A model generated the notes under the pieces. The model saw only the letters and a list, made by a program, of their open reading frames with translations, was not told the DNA's origin and did no database searches. Made by a program: the position numbers and the translations under genes. From assembly GCF_013386765.1 (NCBI RefSeq), contig NZ_JACARE010000014.1, forward strand, positions 277,758 to 341,757: a stretch of DNA of 64,000 nucleotides, read 5' to 3'. This DNA comes from Pseudomonas yamanorum. GTDB lineage: Bacteria > Pseudomonadota > Gammaproteobacteria > Pseudomonadales > Pseudomonadaceae. This document shows, in pieces, positions 56,604 to 64,000 of the stretch (position 1 is the first letter of the stretch; every line of letters begins with the position of its first letter).

Positions 56604-59450
56604 ATGAATTCTTTAGTTGCTCCATCCTTCACCTGTTACTCACGAAACTCCGATATTGAATCGCTGGCCGTCCTTCCTGAAACGCCAGATCATACGGTCT
56701 CCGGTGCGGCGGCGAAAAAACCATCCTTCACGACGGATCAAGCGGCCGCGCACATCACCCGAGGGGGTTACAAGTTTCACGATCGAAATGACGATAAAAA
56801 AACAATCATCTCTTACAACTTTGCCGGTGGGTTTACCCCGCAACAAAAAGAGCGTGCCCGATTAGCGTTACAGTCATGGGCGGACTTGGCCAATATCACC
56901 TTCAAGGAAGGTGCCGCGGATGCGGATGGCTCAATGACCATTAAAGATATTCCTGGTTTTAGTGGTGGGTGGGCGTCACTTCCGAATAAACATATCTACA
57001 ACGTTTCGGCCAATATTGGTACGGCGGATGCTGGCGGTACTCCACCGCTGGGCAGTTACTTTCCGTTTGTGACTTTGCATGAGCTGGGACATGCCATCGG
57101 TCTTGAGCACCCCGGTGGCTACAATGGCGGGGGCAGCTATGACAGTAACGCCGATTACGCGGAAGATACCAGGGCCCGCAGTGCCATGAGTTACTGGTCT
57201 GAGCGTAATCAGCCGGGGCATGATTTCAACTCGCGGATGCCTTCCGCTCCGATGATTGATGATATCGCGGCGATTCAGCGTGTTTATGGCGTGAATACTC
57301 AAACCCGGAATACCAACACCACCTACGGTTTTAATTCCAACACCGATCGAGACTTTTACAGCCTGAAAGACGGCACCGAGAAACCGATTTTTTCGGTGTG
57401 GGATGGCGGTGGCATCGATACGCTGGACTTTTCGGGGTTTGCACAGAATCAGACGATCAACCTCAATGCTGAGGCGTTCTCCGACATCGGCGGGCTCAAG
57501 GGAAACGTTTCGGTTGCGAAGGGCGTGGTGGTAGAGAACGCCATTGGTGGTTCGGGTAAAGACACCTTGGTGGGCAACCAGGTTGCCAATCGCCTGAAGG
57601 GCGGTGGAGGGGCAGATGAGCTGCTGGGCGGTGGTGGCGGGGACACCTTCATTTACGATCGGGCGAGTGACTCCACCCCCGAGAGCCCTGATCTGATCAA
57701 GGACTTTACCAGCGGTTCCGACAGGATTGACGTCTCTGGCGCGCTTAAGTCTGCCGGTATCAAGGCGCTTACCTTCGGTGCCTTGACGGGGCGGCCAGGC
57801 GATGCGGTCTTGAGCTTCGACCACAACACCGGAGAGGGAAGCCTGGCCATCGATTTTTCGGGAAATGGCAAGGCGGATCTCTATGTAAAAAGCAAAGGAG
57901 AGATCAAGCGTGGGGATGTCCTTGAACAAGGGGGCGAGCCGGATGATCCCAATCCCAATCCTGACCCCAAACCGGATCCGAAGCCCGACCCAAAACCTCG
58001 CAACACGGACACCACTTACGGTTTCAACTCCAATAGTGGTGATCCCACCACTAGCCTCACCTCCTCCAGTGATAAACCCCGTTTCACGGTAAAGGACGCC
58101 GAGGGTATCGATACGCTCGACTTCTCGGGGTTCAACCAGAACCAGATCATCGACCTTCATTCCGGATCGGCTTCTGACGTGGGTGGCATGAAAGCTAACG
58201 TCTTGATCGACGCTTCCAGCATCATTGAAAATGCCATTGGTGGTGCGGGCAATGATCTGTTGATCGGAAATCACGTGAGTAACCGACTCAAAGGCGGGGG
58301 GGGTTCGGACAAGTTGTGGGGCGGCGGTGGCGCTGACACGTTTGTGTATGAACAGATCAGTGATTCAACGCCTGAGGCGCCTGACCTGCTGATGGATTTC
58401 ATCAGCGGCACCGACAAGATTGATGTGTCAAAACTCATGAGTGCTGCCGGCATCCGTAAACTGGATTTCGTCAGTGTGTTGACGGGCAAGGCGGGTCAAG
58501 CCGTTTTGAACTACGACTCGCAGTTCGACACAGCCAGTCTGGCCATTGATCTCAAGGGCGATGGCAAGGTTGATCTGTTGGTGAAAAGTATCGGCGAGAT
58601 CAAGGCCGGTGATGTCCTGGTTAGTGACGGGGGGGATCCGAAGCCGGATCCGAAGCCAGACCCGAAGCCGGATCCGAAGCCAGACCCGAAGCCGGATCCG
58701 AAGCCAGACCCTAAACCGGATCCGAATCCGAATCCGAATCCGAATCCGGATCCGAAGCCAGACCCAAAGCCGGATCCAAAGCCAGATCCAAGACGAGAAG
58801 AGAAGGACGACACGATCTACGGCTTCAACTCCAACACGGGCAAGCCTCATATGACCCTGACGTCCGCCGCCGACAAGCCGGACTTCACCGTCCATGACAA
58901 GAGCGGTAACGATACCTTTGATTTTTCCGGCTTCACCCAGAGTCAGGTCATCAGCTTGAACGGGGGAACCCATTCCAGTGTGGGTGGGTTGAAAGATAAT
59001 GTGTTTATCACCGAGAAAACCGTCATCGAGAATGCCATTGGTGGCGGTGGCGACGACAGGATGAGTGGCAATGAGGCAGACAACATCCTGATTGGCGGCG
59101 CGGGAGCCGATAACCTGACCGGTGGCGGCGGCTGGAACATCTTCAAATACAACGCAGCCTCCGACTCGACCCGCGAGCGTGCGGACCTGTTGATGGATTT
59201 CACCACCGGCAAGGACAAAATCGATTTGTCGCAGATGAGCAAGAGCGCGGGTGTCGATTTGAACTTTGTGGACAAGTACACCAGCAAGGCGGGCGATACG
59301 ATCATCAAGTTCAATACGGTAACCGGGCGTTACTTGTTGGCAGTCGATTTGACCGGTGGAGGCAAAACGGAGTTTCTGATTAAAAGTACACGGATAATAA
59401 GCCCGGAGGATGTTATAGGCCTGACACTGAAGCCTGATACGTATCTTTGA
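56604..59450 (+). CDS. Serralysin-type zinc metalloprotease with three tandem C-terminal RTX modules
   Basis: 948 residues, about twice the size of AprA-type serralysins. The catalytic domain has HELGHAIGLEH (His159, His163, His169) and the Met-turn SAMSYW (Met195, Tyr197). Three copies of the M10 C-terminal module follow (about 236-440, 468-674, 735-943), each with YGFNSN, DFSGF, IENAIGG-type strands and GG-x-G-x-D calcium repeats. They are joined by Asp-Pro-Lys-Pro linkers. There is no Sec signal, as in type I secreted proteases. The ATG at 56604 is preferred over a TTG at 56568, which precedes no ribosome site. No exporter or inhibitor gene is adjacent. Confidence 0.88.
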   Translation: MNSLVAPSFTCYSRNSDIESLAVLPETPDHTVSGAAAKKPSFTTDQAAAHITRGGYKFHDRNDDKKTIISYNFAGGFTPQQKERARLALQSWADLANITFKEGAADADGSMTIKDIPGFSGGWASLPNKHIYNVSANIGTADAGGTPPLGSYFPFVTLHELGHAIGLEHPGGYNGGGSYDSNADYAEDTRARSAMSYWSERNQPGHDFNSRMPSAPMIDDIAAIQRVYGVNTQTRNTNTTYGFNSNTDRDFYSLKDGTEKPIFSVWDGGGIDTLDFSGFAQNQTINLNAEAFSDIGGLKGNVSVAKGVVVENAIGGSGKDTLVGNQVANRLKGGGGADELLGGGGGDTFIYDRASDSTPESPDLIKDFTSGSDRIDVSGALKSAGIKALTFGALTGRPGDAVLSFDHNTGEGSLAIDFSGNGKADLYVKSKGEIKRGDVLEQGGEPDDPNPNPDPKPDPKPDPKPRNTDTTYGFNSNSGDPTTSLTSSSDKPRFTVKDAEGIDTLDFSGFNQNQIIDLHSGSASDVGGMKANVLIDASSIIENAIGGAGNDLLIGNHVSNRLKGGGGSDKLWGGGGADTFVYEQISDSTPEAPDLLMDFISGTDKIDVSKLMSAAGIRKLDFVSVLTGKAGQAVLNYDSQFDTASLAIDLKGDGKVDLLVKSIGEIKAGDVLVSDGGDPKPDPKPDPKPDPKPDPKPDPKPDPKPDPNPNPNPNPDPKPDPKPDPKPDPRREEKDDTIYGFNSNTGKPHMTLTSAADKPDFTVHDKSGNDTFDFSGFTQSQVISLNGGTHSSVGGLKDNVFITEKTVIENAIGGGGDDRMSGNEADNILIGGAGADNLTGGGGWNIFKYNAASDSTRERADLLMDFTTGKDKIDLSQMSKSAGVDLNFVDKYTSKAGDTIIKFNTVTGRYLLAVDLTGGGKTEFLIKSTRIISPEDVIGLTLKPDTYL
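57936..58001 (+). repeat. First Asp-Pro-Asn/Lys-Pro linker repeat
   Basis: In-frame repeat encoding DDPNPNPDPKPDPKPDPKP between modules 1 and 2 of the protease. It is shorter and less uniform at the DNA level than the second linker. Confidence 0.8.
58635..58790 (+). repeat. Second DPKP linker, 12/24-bp minisatellite
   Basis: 156 bp of 12-bp units (GATCCGAAGCCR or GACCCGAAGCCG) that encode 52 residues: seven DPKP, a DPNPNPNPNP stretch, three DPKP and DP. Alternating GGATCC/GACCC forms give a 24-bp super-repeat. Every unit is a multiple of three, so gain or loss keeps the frame. Confidence 0.9.
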
Positions 59451-59689
59451 CGGCCTGGAACGTACACGGCGCTTTCTTGGGGTCCGAGAGGGCAGTTAAT
59501 ACAATCAGTGTCGGATACCGTGTTGATTGTGTGACTGTTATTGTTTAAGTACTTCTTCGGAAATAATATCGGGGTTGGTGAGTTGTACTTTCATATGGCA
59601 ACTTATTGGTCCCGGTAAATAGGATTTCCGGGGCTTGTGGGCCGTGTATGGAAAGGCCCGTTATTTGGTCTTGTAAAGGATGTCATCAC

Positions 59690-60463
59690 GTGATAACTGC
59701 CTCTCCCGTTTTTAATTTTTATGTACAAAACCCGGCAGTGCCGGCAACGCCGGGCAATCGTTATGCCGATAAGAGTGCCAGCACCGTGATTGGCCGGCCG
59801 GAACCCGAGCCGGGTGTTTCGGATACGGTCTACGGTTTTAACTCCAATACCGGCAACCGATCCATGAGCCTGCACTCTCTTAGTGGTGCGCCAAGGTTCA
59901 CCGTACAGGACCGACGCGGAAACGATACCCTGGACTTTTCCGGGTTCAGCCAAAACCAGACGATTGATCTGCGTGATGGCGCGGCTTCCAGCGTGGGCGG
60001 CCTGCGTAATAACGTCTCGATAGGTAAAGGTGTGACAGTGGAGAATGCCGTAGGCGGCGCAGGCCACGACGTGTTGATTGGCAATAACGTCGACAATGTG
60101 TTGACCGGCGGTGCGGGCGGCGACGTTCTTTGGGGAGTGGGGGGGACAAATACATTCCGCTATGAAAAAGCCAGTGATTCTCCCTATTACAACGCGGACC
60201 TGATCATGGATTTTGTCAGTGGCAGAGACAAGATTGATCTGACGCAAATGATGAACGAGATCAATACGCCCTTGCGATTGGTTGACCACTACACGGGGCG
60301 TATTGGCGATACGGTGGTGAAGTTTAATCCGCAGAGTGGCCGCTACTTTGTGGGGGTAGACCTCACCGGGCGTTGTGAATCGAACTTCCTTATTAAAAGT
60401 GCCCGATTGGTAAGGCCTTCGGATTTGGTGGGTCCTGTTGTTGAGCGGCAACGTCCGGTGTAA
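59690..60463 (+). CDS. Orphan serralysin C-terminal (M10_C/RTX) module protein without catalytic domain
   Basis: 257 residues from a GTG at 59690 with AAAGGA (59676-59681) upstream. After about 45 residues rich in Pro and Val the protein is one full M10 C-terminal module: YGFNSNTG, DFSGFSQNQTIDL, VENAVGGAGHD, calcium repeats and a LIKSARLVRPSDLVG end. There is no HExxH and no catalytic remnant. By eye it is closest to module 3 of the upstream protease. It may be a degenerate duplicate or a separately secreted partner. The frame is open to 59606 without a better start. Confidence 0.72.
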   Translation: MITASPVFNFYVQNPAVPATPGNRYADKSASTVIGRPEPEPGVSDTVYGFNSNTGNRSMSLHSLSGAPRFTVQDRRGNDTLDFSGFSQNQTIDLRDGAASSVGGLRNNVSIGKGVTVENAVGGAGHDVLIGNNVDNVLTGGAGGDVLWGVGGTNTFRYEKASDSPYYNADLIMDFVSGRDKIDLTQMMNEINTPLRLVDHYTGRIGDTVVKFNPQSGRYFVGVDLTGRCESNFLIKSARLVRPSDLVGPVVERQRPV

Positions 60464-60640
60464 GACTGTTTGCTGAGGCGCGTACAGTCTAAAGGTTGAT
60501 TGCACTATGCATCCGCTCTGCAGATGTCCGCGCCTTGGTGTTTTTTGGATTGCTTAAAGTATGGGCATAAGTTTTCCTGGTTTACGGTATTCAGAGATAT
60601 TGGGGTGTTTAGCTATTAGTTAAAAGGAGCGTGCTGTTTT

Positions 60641-62128
60641 ATGAGAAGTTCTTATCCTGGGGCTATTGAATTGTCGCCCTACAACTTGCCGGTGTCTGAC
60701 CCTGGGCCGTTCGGGGTGGGTGCCAATAACAAGCCGTCGTATACGACGGACCAGGCAGCCAAACACATCACCCGGGAAAACATGGCGTTCCGGGACCGCA
60801 ACGGTGACCAGAAAGTTGACCTGGCCTACACCGTAGACAAGCGTTTCACCCCCCAACAGCAACAGCGCGTGCGCCAGGCCGTGCAGTCCTGGCAGGACGT
60901 CGCCAACATCAACTTCAAGGAACAGACCGGTGGCGCTGATGGCACCGTCAACATAAGAAGCAATCCAGGAGGCGACGGCGGCGTCGCCACGTTTCCATCG
61001 CGCTCCACCACCAGCACCACGGCCACGGTTGGCACGCGCAGTGCCGGTACTGCGCCGGCCCTGGGCAGTCATTTTTCGGTGACCACCGTGCATGAAATCG
61101 GCCATGCCATCGGCTTGCAACACCCGGGTAACTACAACGGTGGAGGCTCAACCTATCAAAGCGGCGCGGTGTACGCCGGAGACACAAAGGCCCGCAGTGT
61201 GATGAGTTACTGGTCGGAGAAAAACCAGCCCGGCCATGACTTCCAGTCACAGAACCCGTCGGCGCCGATGATGGATGACATTGCGGCTGCGCAGCGGCTT
61301 TACGGCGCGAACCACCAAACCCGCAATACCGACACCACCTATGGGTTCAACTCCAATACCGAGCGCGAAGCGATGACCCTCAAGAGCGCCAGGGACAAAC
61401 CCGTTTTTTGCGTATGGGACGGCGGCGGTGAGGACACGTTGGACTTTTCCGGGTTCTCCCAGGACCAGAAGATCGACCTCAATGCCGAGTCGTTCTCCGA
61501 TGTGGGCGGCCTGAAGGGTAACGTTTCGATTGCCAAGGGCTGTGTGGTGGAAAACGCGATTGGCGGTGCCGGCCGCGACACCCTGATCGGTAATCAGGCC
61601 AACAACCGGCTCCAAGGCGGGGCGGGGGCGGACACGTTGCGCGGTGGTGGCGGGGCGGACACGTTCGTGTACGACAAGGCCAGCGACTCCACACCCCAGA
61701 GTCCCGACGTGATCGAGGATTTTACCAGCGGCACCGACCGGATTGACGTCTCGGGGGCCTTGAAAGAGGCGGGCGTCAGCGCGCTGGTGTTTACCGACCG
61801 ATTCAGTGGCCGGGCAAGCGAGGCGATGCTCACCCACGATGCGGCGACGGGTCGCTCCAGCCTGGCGATCGACCTGAAGGGCCGTGGCAGCGCCGACCTG
61901 CTGGTCAAGAGCAACGGCGCCATCAAGCCCGGGGATGTGATTTGGGACGGTAGAAAACCTGAAGTGCAGCCAATGCCGAGGGTCCAACCTACCCCCTTGG
62001 TGCAGCCGACGCCGACCCCATCGCCGCCCGTTGATTCGACGACAGGCACACTGGCCGCGTTAGGCGAGATGATCACGAAGACACTCTCACTGTTGTTGCA
62101 GTTATTGGGCACCGCGGCCAGGCCTTGA
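60641..62128 (+). CDS. Serralysin-type zinc metalloprotease with one C-terminal RTX module
   Basis: 495 residues, the size of classical serralysins. The N-terminal stretch (YTTDQAAKHITRENMAF) resembles the serralysin propeptide. Zinc motif HEIGHAIGLQH (His151, His155, His161) and Met-turn SVMSYW (Met188, Tyr190). One M10 C-terminal module (about 230-440) is closest by eye to module 1 of the first protease. An unusual Pro/Thr/Gln tail and a hydrophobic ending (ITKTLSLLLQLLGTA) follow the point where serralysins end. AAGGAG precedes the ATG. It is tail-to-tail with the ArsR gene. Confidence 0.9.
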   Translation: MRSSYPGAIELSPYNLPVSDPGPFGVGANNKPSYTTDQAAKHITRENMAFRDRNGDQKVDLAYTVDKRFTPQQQQRVRQAVQSWQDVANINFKEQTGGADGTVNIRSNPGGDGGVATFPSRSTTSTTATVGTRSAGTAPALGSHFSVTTVHEIGHAIGLQHPGNYNGGGSTYQSGAVYAGDTKARSVMSYWSEKNQPGHDFQSQNPSAPMMDDIAAAQRLYGANHQTRNTDTTYGFNSNTEREAMTLKSARDKPVFCVWDGGGEDTLDFSGFSQDQKIDLNAESFSDVGGLKGNVSIAKGCVVENAIGGAGRDTLIGNQANNRLQGGAGADTLRGGGGADTFVYDKASDSTPQSPDVIEDFTSGTDRIDVSGALKEAGVSALVFTDRFSGRASEAMLTHDAATGRSSLAIDLKGRGSADLLVKSNGAIKPGDVIWDGRKPEVQPMPRVQPTPLVQPTPTPSPPVDSTTGTLAALGEMITKTLSLLLQLLGTAARP

Positions 62129-62134
62129 TGGCGG

Positions 62135-62824
62135 CTACAGGTCATCCATGCCAAATCGCTCAGCCAACGCCTTGCGCCCCTTTGGCGTCAATCCCAGTGC
62201 CCGGCTGTCAAGGTCCTGGGTCACCCATTGGCGCCGGAGGAGACTCTGCAGCAAAGCAGCTCCCAGTGCGCCGGCCAGGTGAGGACGGCGCATGCTCCAG
62301 TCCAGGCACGAGCAGGCGAAACGACGCCGTTGGGTTCGCAGGGTGTCGACATCAACCCCTAATTCGGACATGGCTTTTTCGCCACCCGCCGTTAGCTGAT
62401 AGGCATCAGCGCCTACCAGCCAGCCGGCCTCGATAAAGTGATCATGCAGGCGCACTGCCAACGTCCCGGCCATATGGTCGTAGCAGGTGCGGGCGAACTG
62501 CAATCGGCTGGGTGTGGTTGCAATGAACGCTATCGCGGTGTTTTGGCTGATCACCATCAACGCTTCAAGCACCTGGGCGATATGCGGGCCCGCAAGGCTG
62601 TAATAGCGATGCCTTCCCTGAGTATGCAGTTTAACCAGACTGTCTTCCTTGAGCCGTGCCAGGTGGGCGCTGGCGGTGGAGGCGCTGACCTCGGCGATGA
62701 TTGCCATTTCGGTGCTGGTGCGCGCATGGCCGTCCATCAGTGCGCAAAGCATTTTGGTCCGTGCAGGTTCCGCAATCGCGCCGGCGACCCGGGAGAGGGC
62801 GGAGTCATCGTGGTGGGCATTCAT
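62135..62824 (-). CDS. ArsR-family transcriptional regulator with long C-terminal domain
   Basis: 229 residues, about twice a minimal ArsR protein. An N-terminal winged HTH (about 10-90; EPARTKMLCALMDGHARTSTEM, then VSASTASAHLARLKEDSLV) is followed by about 130 residues of unknown helical domain with Cys-containing RRFACSCLDW. There is no classical ELCVCDL metal site, so the signal is probably not arsenic. It diverges from the P450 gene, with a perfect inverted repeat over its ribosome site. Confidence 0.85.
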   Translation of the reverse strand: MNAHHDDSALSRVAGAIAEPARTKMLCALMDGHARTSTEMAIIAEVSASTASAHLARLKEDSLVKLHTQGRHRYYSLAGPHIAQVLEALMVISQNTAIAFIATTPSRLQFARTCYDHMAGTLAVRLHDHFIEAGWLVGADAYQLTAGGEKAMSELGVDVDTLRTQRRRFACSCLDWSMRRPHLAGALGAALLQSLLRRQWVTQDLDSRALGLTPKGRKALAERFGMDDL

Positions 62825-62826
62825 AT

Positions 62827-62842
62827 TTCGTTCCTGAACGAA
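62827..62842. promoter_or_regulatory. Perfect inverted repeat over the ArsR ribosome site (candidate operator)
   Basis: TTCGTTC-CT-GAACGAA, 16 bp. On the minus strand the AGGA of the regulator's ribosome site lies in its centre, two bases from the ATG. It could be the regulator's own operator in the 74-bp shared gap, or an mRNA stem that hides the ribosome site. Confidence 0.65.
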
Positions 62843-62898
62843 TCGTTGCCGTGTGCGGTGGCAGATAGTAGCGGTTCTTTAGGCACAGGATGTACTGA

Positions 62899-64000
62899 AT
62901 GACCCCGCTGGAAGCTGCGACACACAACAACGCTTATGAGTATTACGCAGGCTTGAGGCTCAACGGCGAACTGCTGTTTGATGAAGGTCTCGGGCTATGG
63001 ATCGCCAGCACTGCCAGGACGGTCGAGGCCGTGCTGACGCATCCCGATTGCCGGGTGCGACCACTGCATGAGCCGGTGCCTGCGGCCATTGCGCAAGGTG
63101 CGGCGGGGCAGGTGTTTGCGTCATTGATGCGCATGAATGAAGGCACACGCCATCGGTGCCCCAGGGCGGTCATCGAGCCGGCGTTGGCCTCATTGGCTAC
63201 CGAAGATGTCGTGACTCGCATCGGTCCCCCAGCGGCTGATCTGAACGAATTCATGTTCACGTTTCCCTTGTCGGTGGTCGCGCATTGGTTGGGTTTTCCA
63301 GGCGATCAGTTGCGGGAAGTCGTCCAGCGGACTCGTGATTTTGTCGCCTGCCTTTCACCGTTGAGCAGCGAGGCTCAGCTGCGCGATGCGCACGCCGGGG
63401 CGAGCCGGCTAAGGGAAATGTTCAGCGGGTTGCTGGCGCAATCAGGGTTGCGGGAGCACATCCTTCGCAACTACGAAGCCAGTACCTGGGAAGACCCCGA
63501 CGCATTGATCGCCAATCTGATCGGGCTGCTGTCACAGACCTGCGAAGCCAGTGCAGGTCTTATCGGCAACACCTTGGTCACACTGCATCGGCGCCCCGAT
63601 CTGCTGGAACTCGTCCAGCGTACGCCGACCCTCACCATTGCGTTGGTCGAGGAGGTCGCCCGCTACGATTCTCCGGTGCAGAACACCCGACGATTCGTGG
63701 CCAGCCGCTGCACCATTGGCGACCGGACTCTGGAGGCTGGAGATACCGTGCTGGTGTTGCTGGCGTCGGCCAATCGGGATCCTGCGGCGAACCCGGAACC
63801 CGACCGATTTTTACTCGAGCGCCAGCAAGGACGAACCTTCAGTTTCGGCTTGGGAAGGCATCAGTGTCCGGGTCAAAAAATCGCGGTCAGCATTGCCGCG
63901 CAGGCGATCCAGGATTTACAGCGTCGTCAGCAACGTGTGCTGAGCAGCCCGTGTGCGTTCAGTTACTGGCCGTCGCTGAATGGGCGTATCCCGCGCTTTC
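62899..64000 (+). CDS. Cytochrome P450, 3' end outside window
   Basis: 367 codons are present and most of the protein is visible. Heme loop FSFGLGRHQCPG with Cys323 as thiolate ligand; ExxR region LVEEVARYDSP; NRDPAANPEPDRF before the heme loop. The I-helix reads LLSQTCEASAGLIGN where many bacterial P450s have AG-x-ET, so the usual Thr is replaced by Ala with Ser next to it. It looks like a soluble bacterial class I P450; no ferredoxin is visible. It is divergent from the ArsR gene. An AGGA lies nine bases before the ATG. Confidence 0.88.
   Translation, partial: MTPLEAATHNNAYEYYAGLRLNGELLFDEGLGLWIASTARTVEAVLTHPDCRVRPLHEPVPAAIAQGAAGQVFASLMRMNEGTRHRCPRAVIEPALASLATEDVVTRIGPPAADLNEFMFTFPLSVVAHWLGFPGDQLREVVQRTRDFVACLSPLSSEAQLRDAHAGASRLREMFSGLLAQSGLREHILRNYEASTWEDPDALIANLIGLLSQTCEASAGLIGNTLVTLHRRPDLLELVQRTPTLTIALVEEVARYDSPVQNTRRFVASRCTIGDRTLEAGDTVLVLLASANRDPAANPEPDRFLLERQQGRTFSFGLGRHQCPGQKIAVSIAAQAIQDLQRRQQRVLSSPCAFSYWPSLNGRIPRF

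Noticed and set aside
58635..58790. Tandem repeats as a CRISPR array
   Set aside because: Units are 12 bp, contiguous, without spacers and in frame within a protein linker.
1..64000. tRNA, rRNA, transposase, prophage or integrase genes
   Set aside because: None recognised on either strand; the only mobile-type sequences are REPINs and the MITE-like element.

Overview
The window is about 64 kb of a GC-rich chromosome that reads as Pseudomonas, most likely the P. fluorescens group. The flagellar/chemotaxis gene order (fliEFGHIJ ... fliKLMNOPQR-flhB ... flhA-flhF-fleN-fliA-cheYZAB-motCD-ParC/ParP-cheW), the FleN and MotCD type proteins, the FleR end, and REP/REPIN palindromes in almost every larger gap all support this. 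This assignment comes from family recognition by eye; no database search was run.

Region 1 (1-30.9 kb) is the flagellar and chemotaxis cluster. The tail of fleR is followed by a near-consensus sigma-54 promoter and fliEFGHIJ. Next comes the HptB-HsbR-HsbA phosphorelay/partner-switch trio, then fliK, fliLMNOPQR-flhB, flhA, flhF, fleN, fliA and the chemotaxis operon cheY-cheZ-cheA-cheB-motC-motD, a ParA-type positioning ATPase, a proline-rich CheW-domain protein (ParP-like), cheW and a DUF2802 protein. Four sigma-54-type sites (before fliE, fliK, fliL and flhA) divide it into transcription units. A MITE-like element lies between hptB and fliK. FliM, FliN, CheZ and CheA (four times) carry look-alike acidic-hydrophobic 'DD(I/V/F)-x-x-LL' segments that may all be CheY docking sites.

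Region 2 (30.9-35 kb) looks like an insertion between che and ccm. It holds a minus-strand AAA-type ATPase, a secreted Rap1a/Tai-type immunity-like protein with no visible toxin, and a small AT-richer ORF with a possible cold-shock-like fold. An overlapping minus-strand pair follows: a stand-alone FlhB C-terminal domain (FhlB type) and a second FliK-like protein.

Region 3 (35.2-42.5 kb) is a complete System I cytochrome c maturation operon, ccmABCDEFGHI, plus a proline-rich lipoprotein gene, closed by a strong intrinsic terminator. Region 4 (42.6-45.4 kb) has an MFS transporter divergent from a LysR regulator, plus a small DUF6124-like ORF.

Region 5 (45.6-56.1 kb) is a phosphonate uptake and C-P lyase operon, phnCDEFGHIJKLMNP (no phnO), preceded by a Pho box, with a terminator-like hairpin between phnE and phnF.

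Region 6 (56.1-62.1 kb) is the most unusual part. Two serralysin-type zinc metalloproteases flank a short gene that has only the serralysin C-terminal RTX module and no catalytic domain. The first protease carries three tandem C-terminal modules joined by Asp-Pro-Lys-Pro linkers, one encoded by a 12/24-bp minisatellite. No type I exporter or protease inhibitor gene is in the window. Region 7 (62.1 kb to the end) is an ArsR-family regulator divergent from a cytochrome P450 that runs off the window. A perfect inverted repeat sits over the regulator's ribosome binding site.
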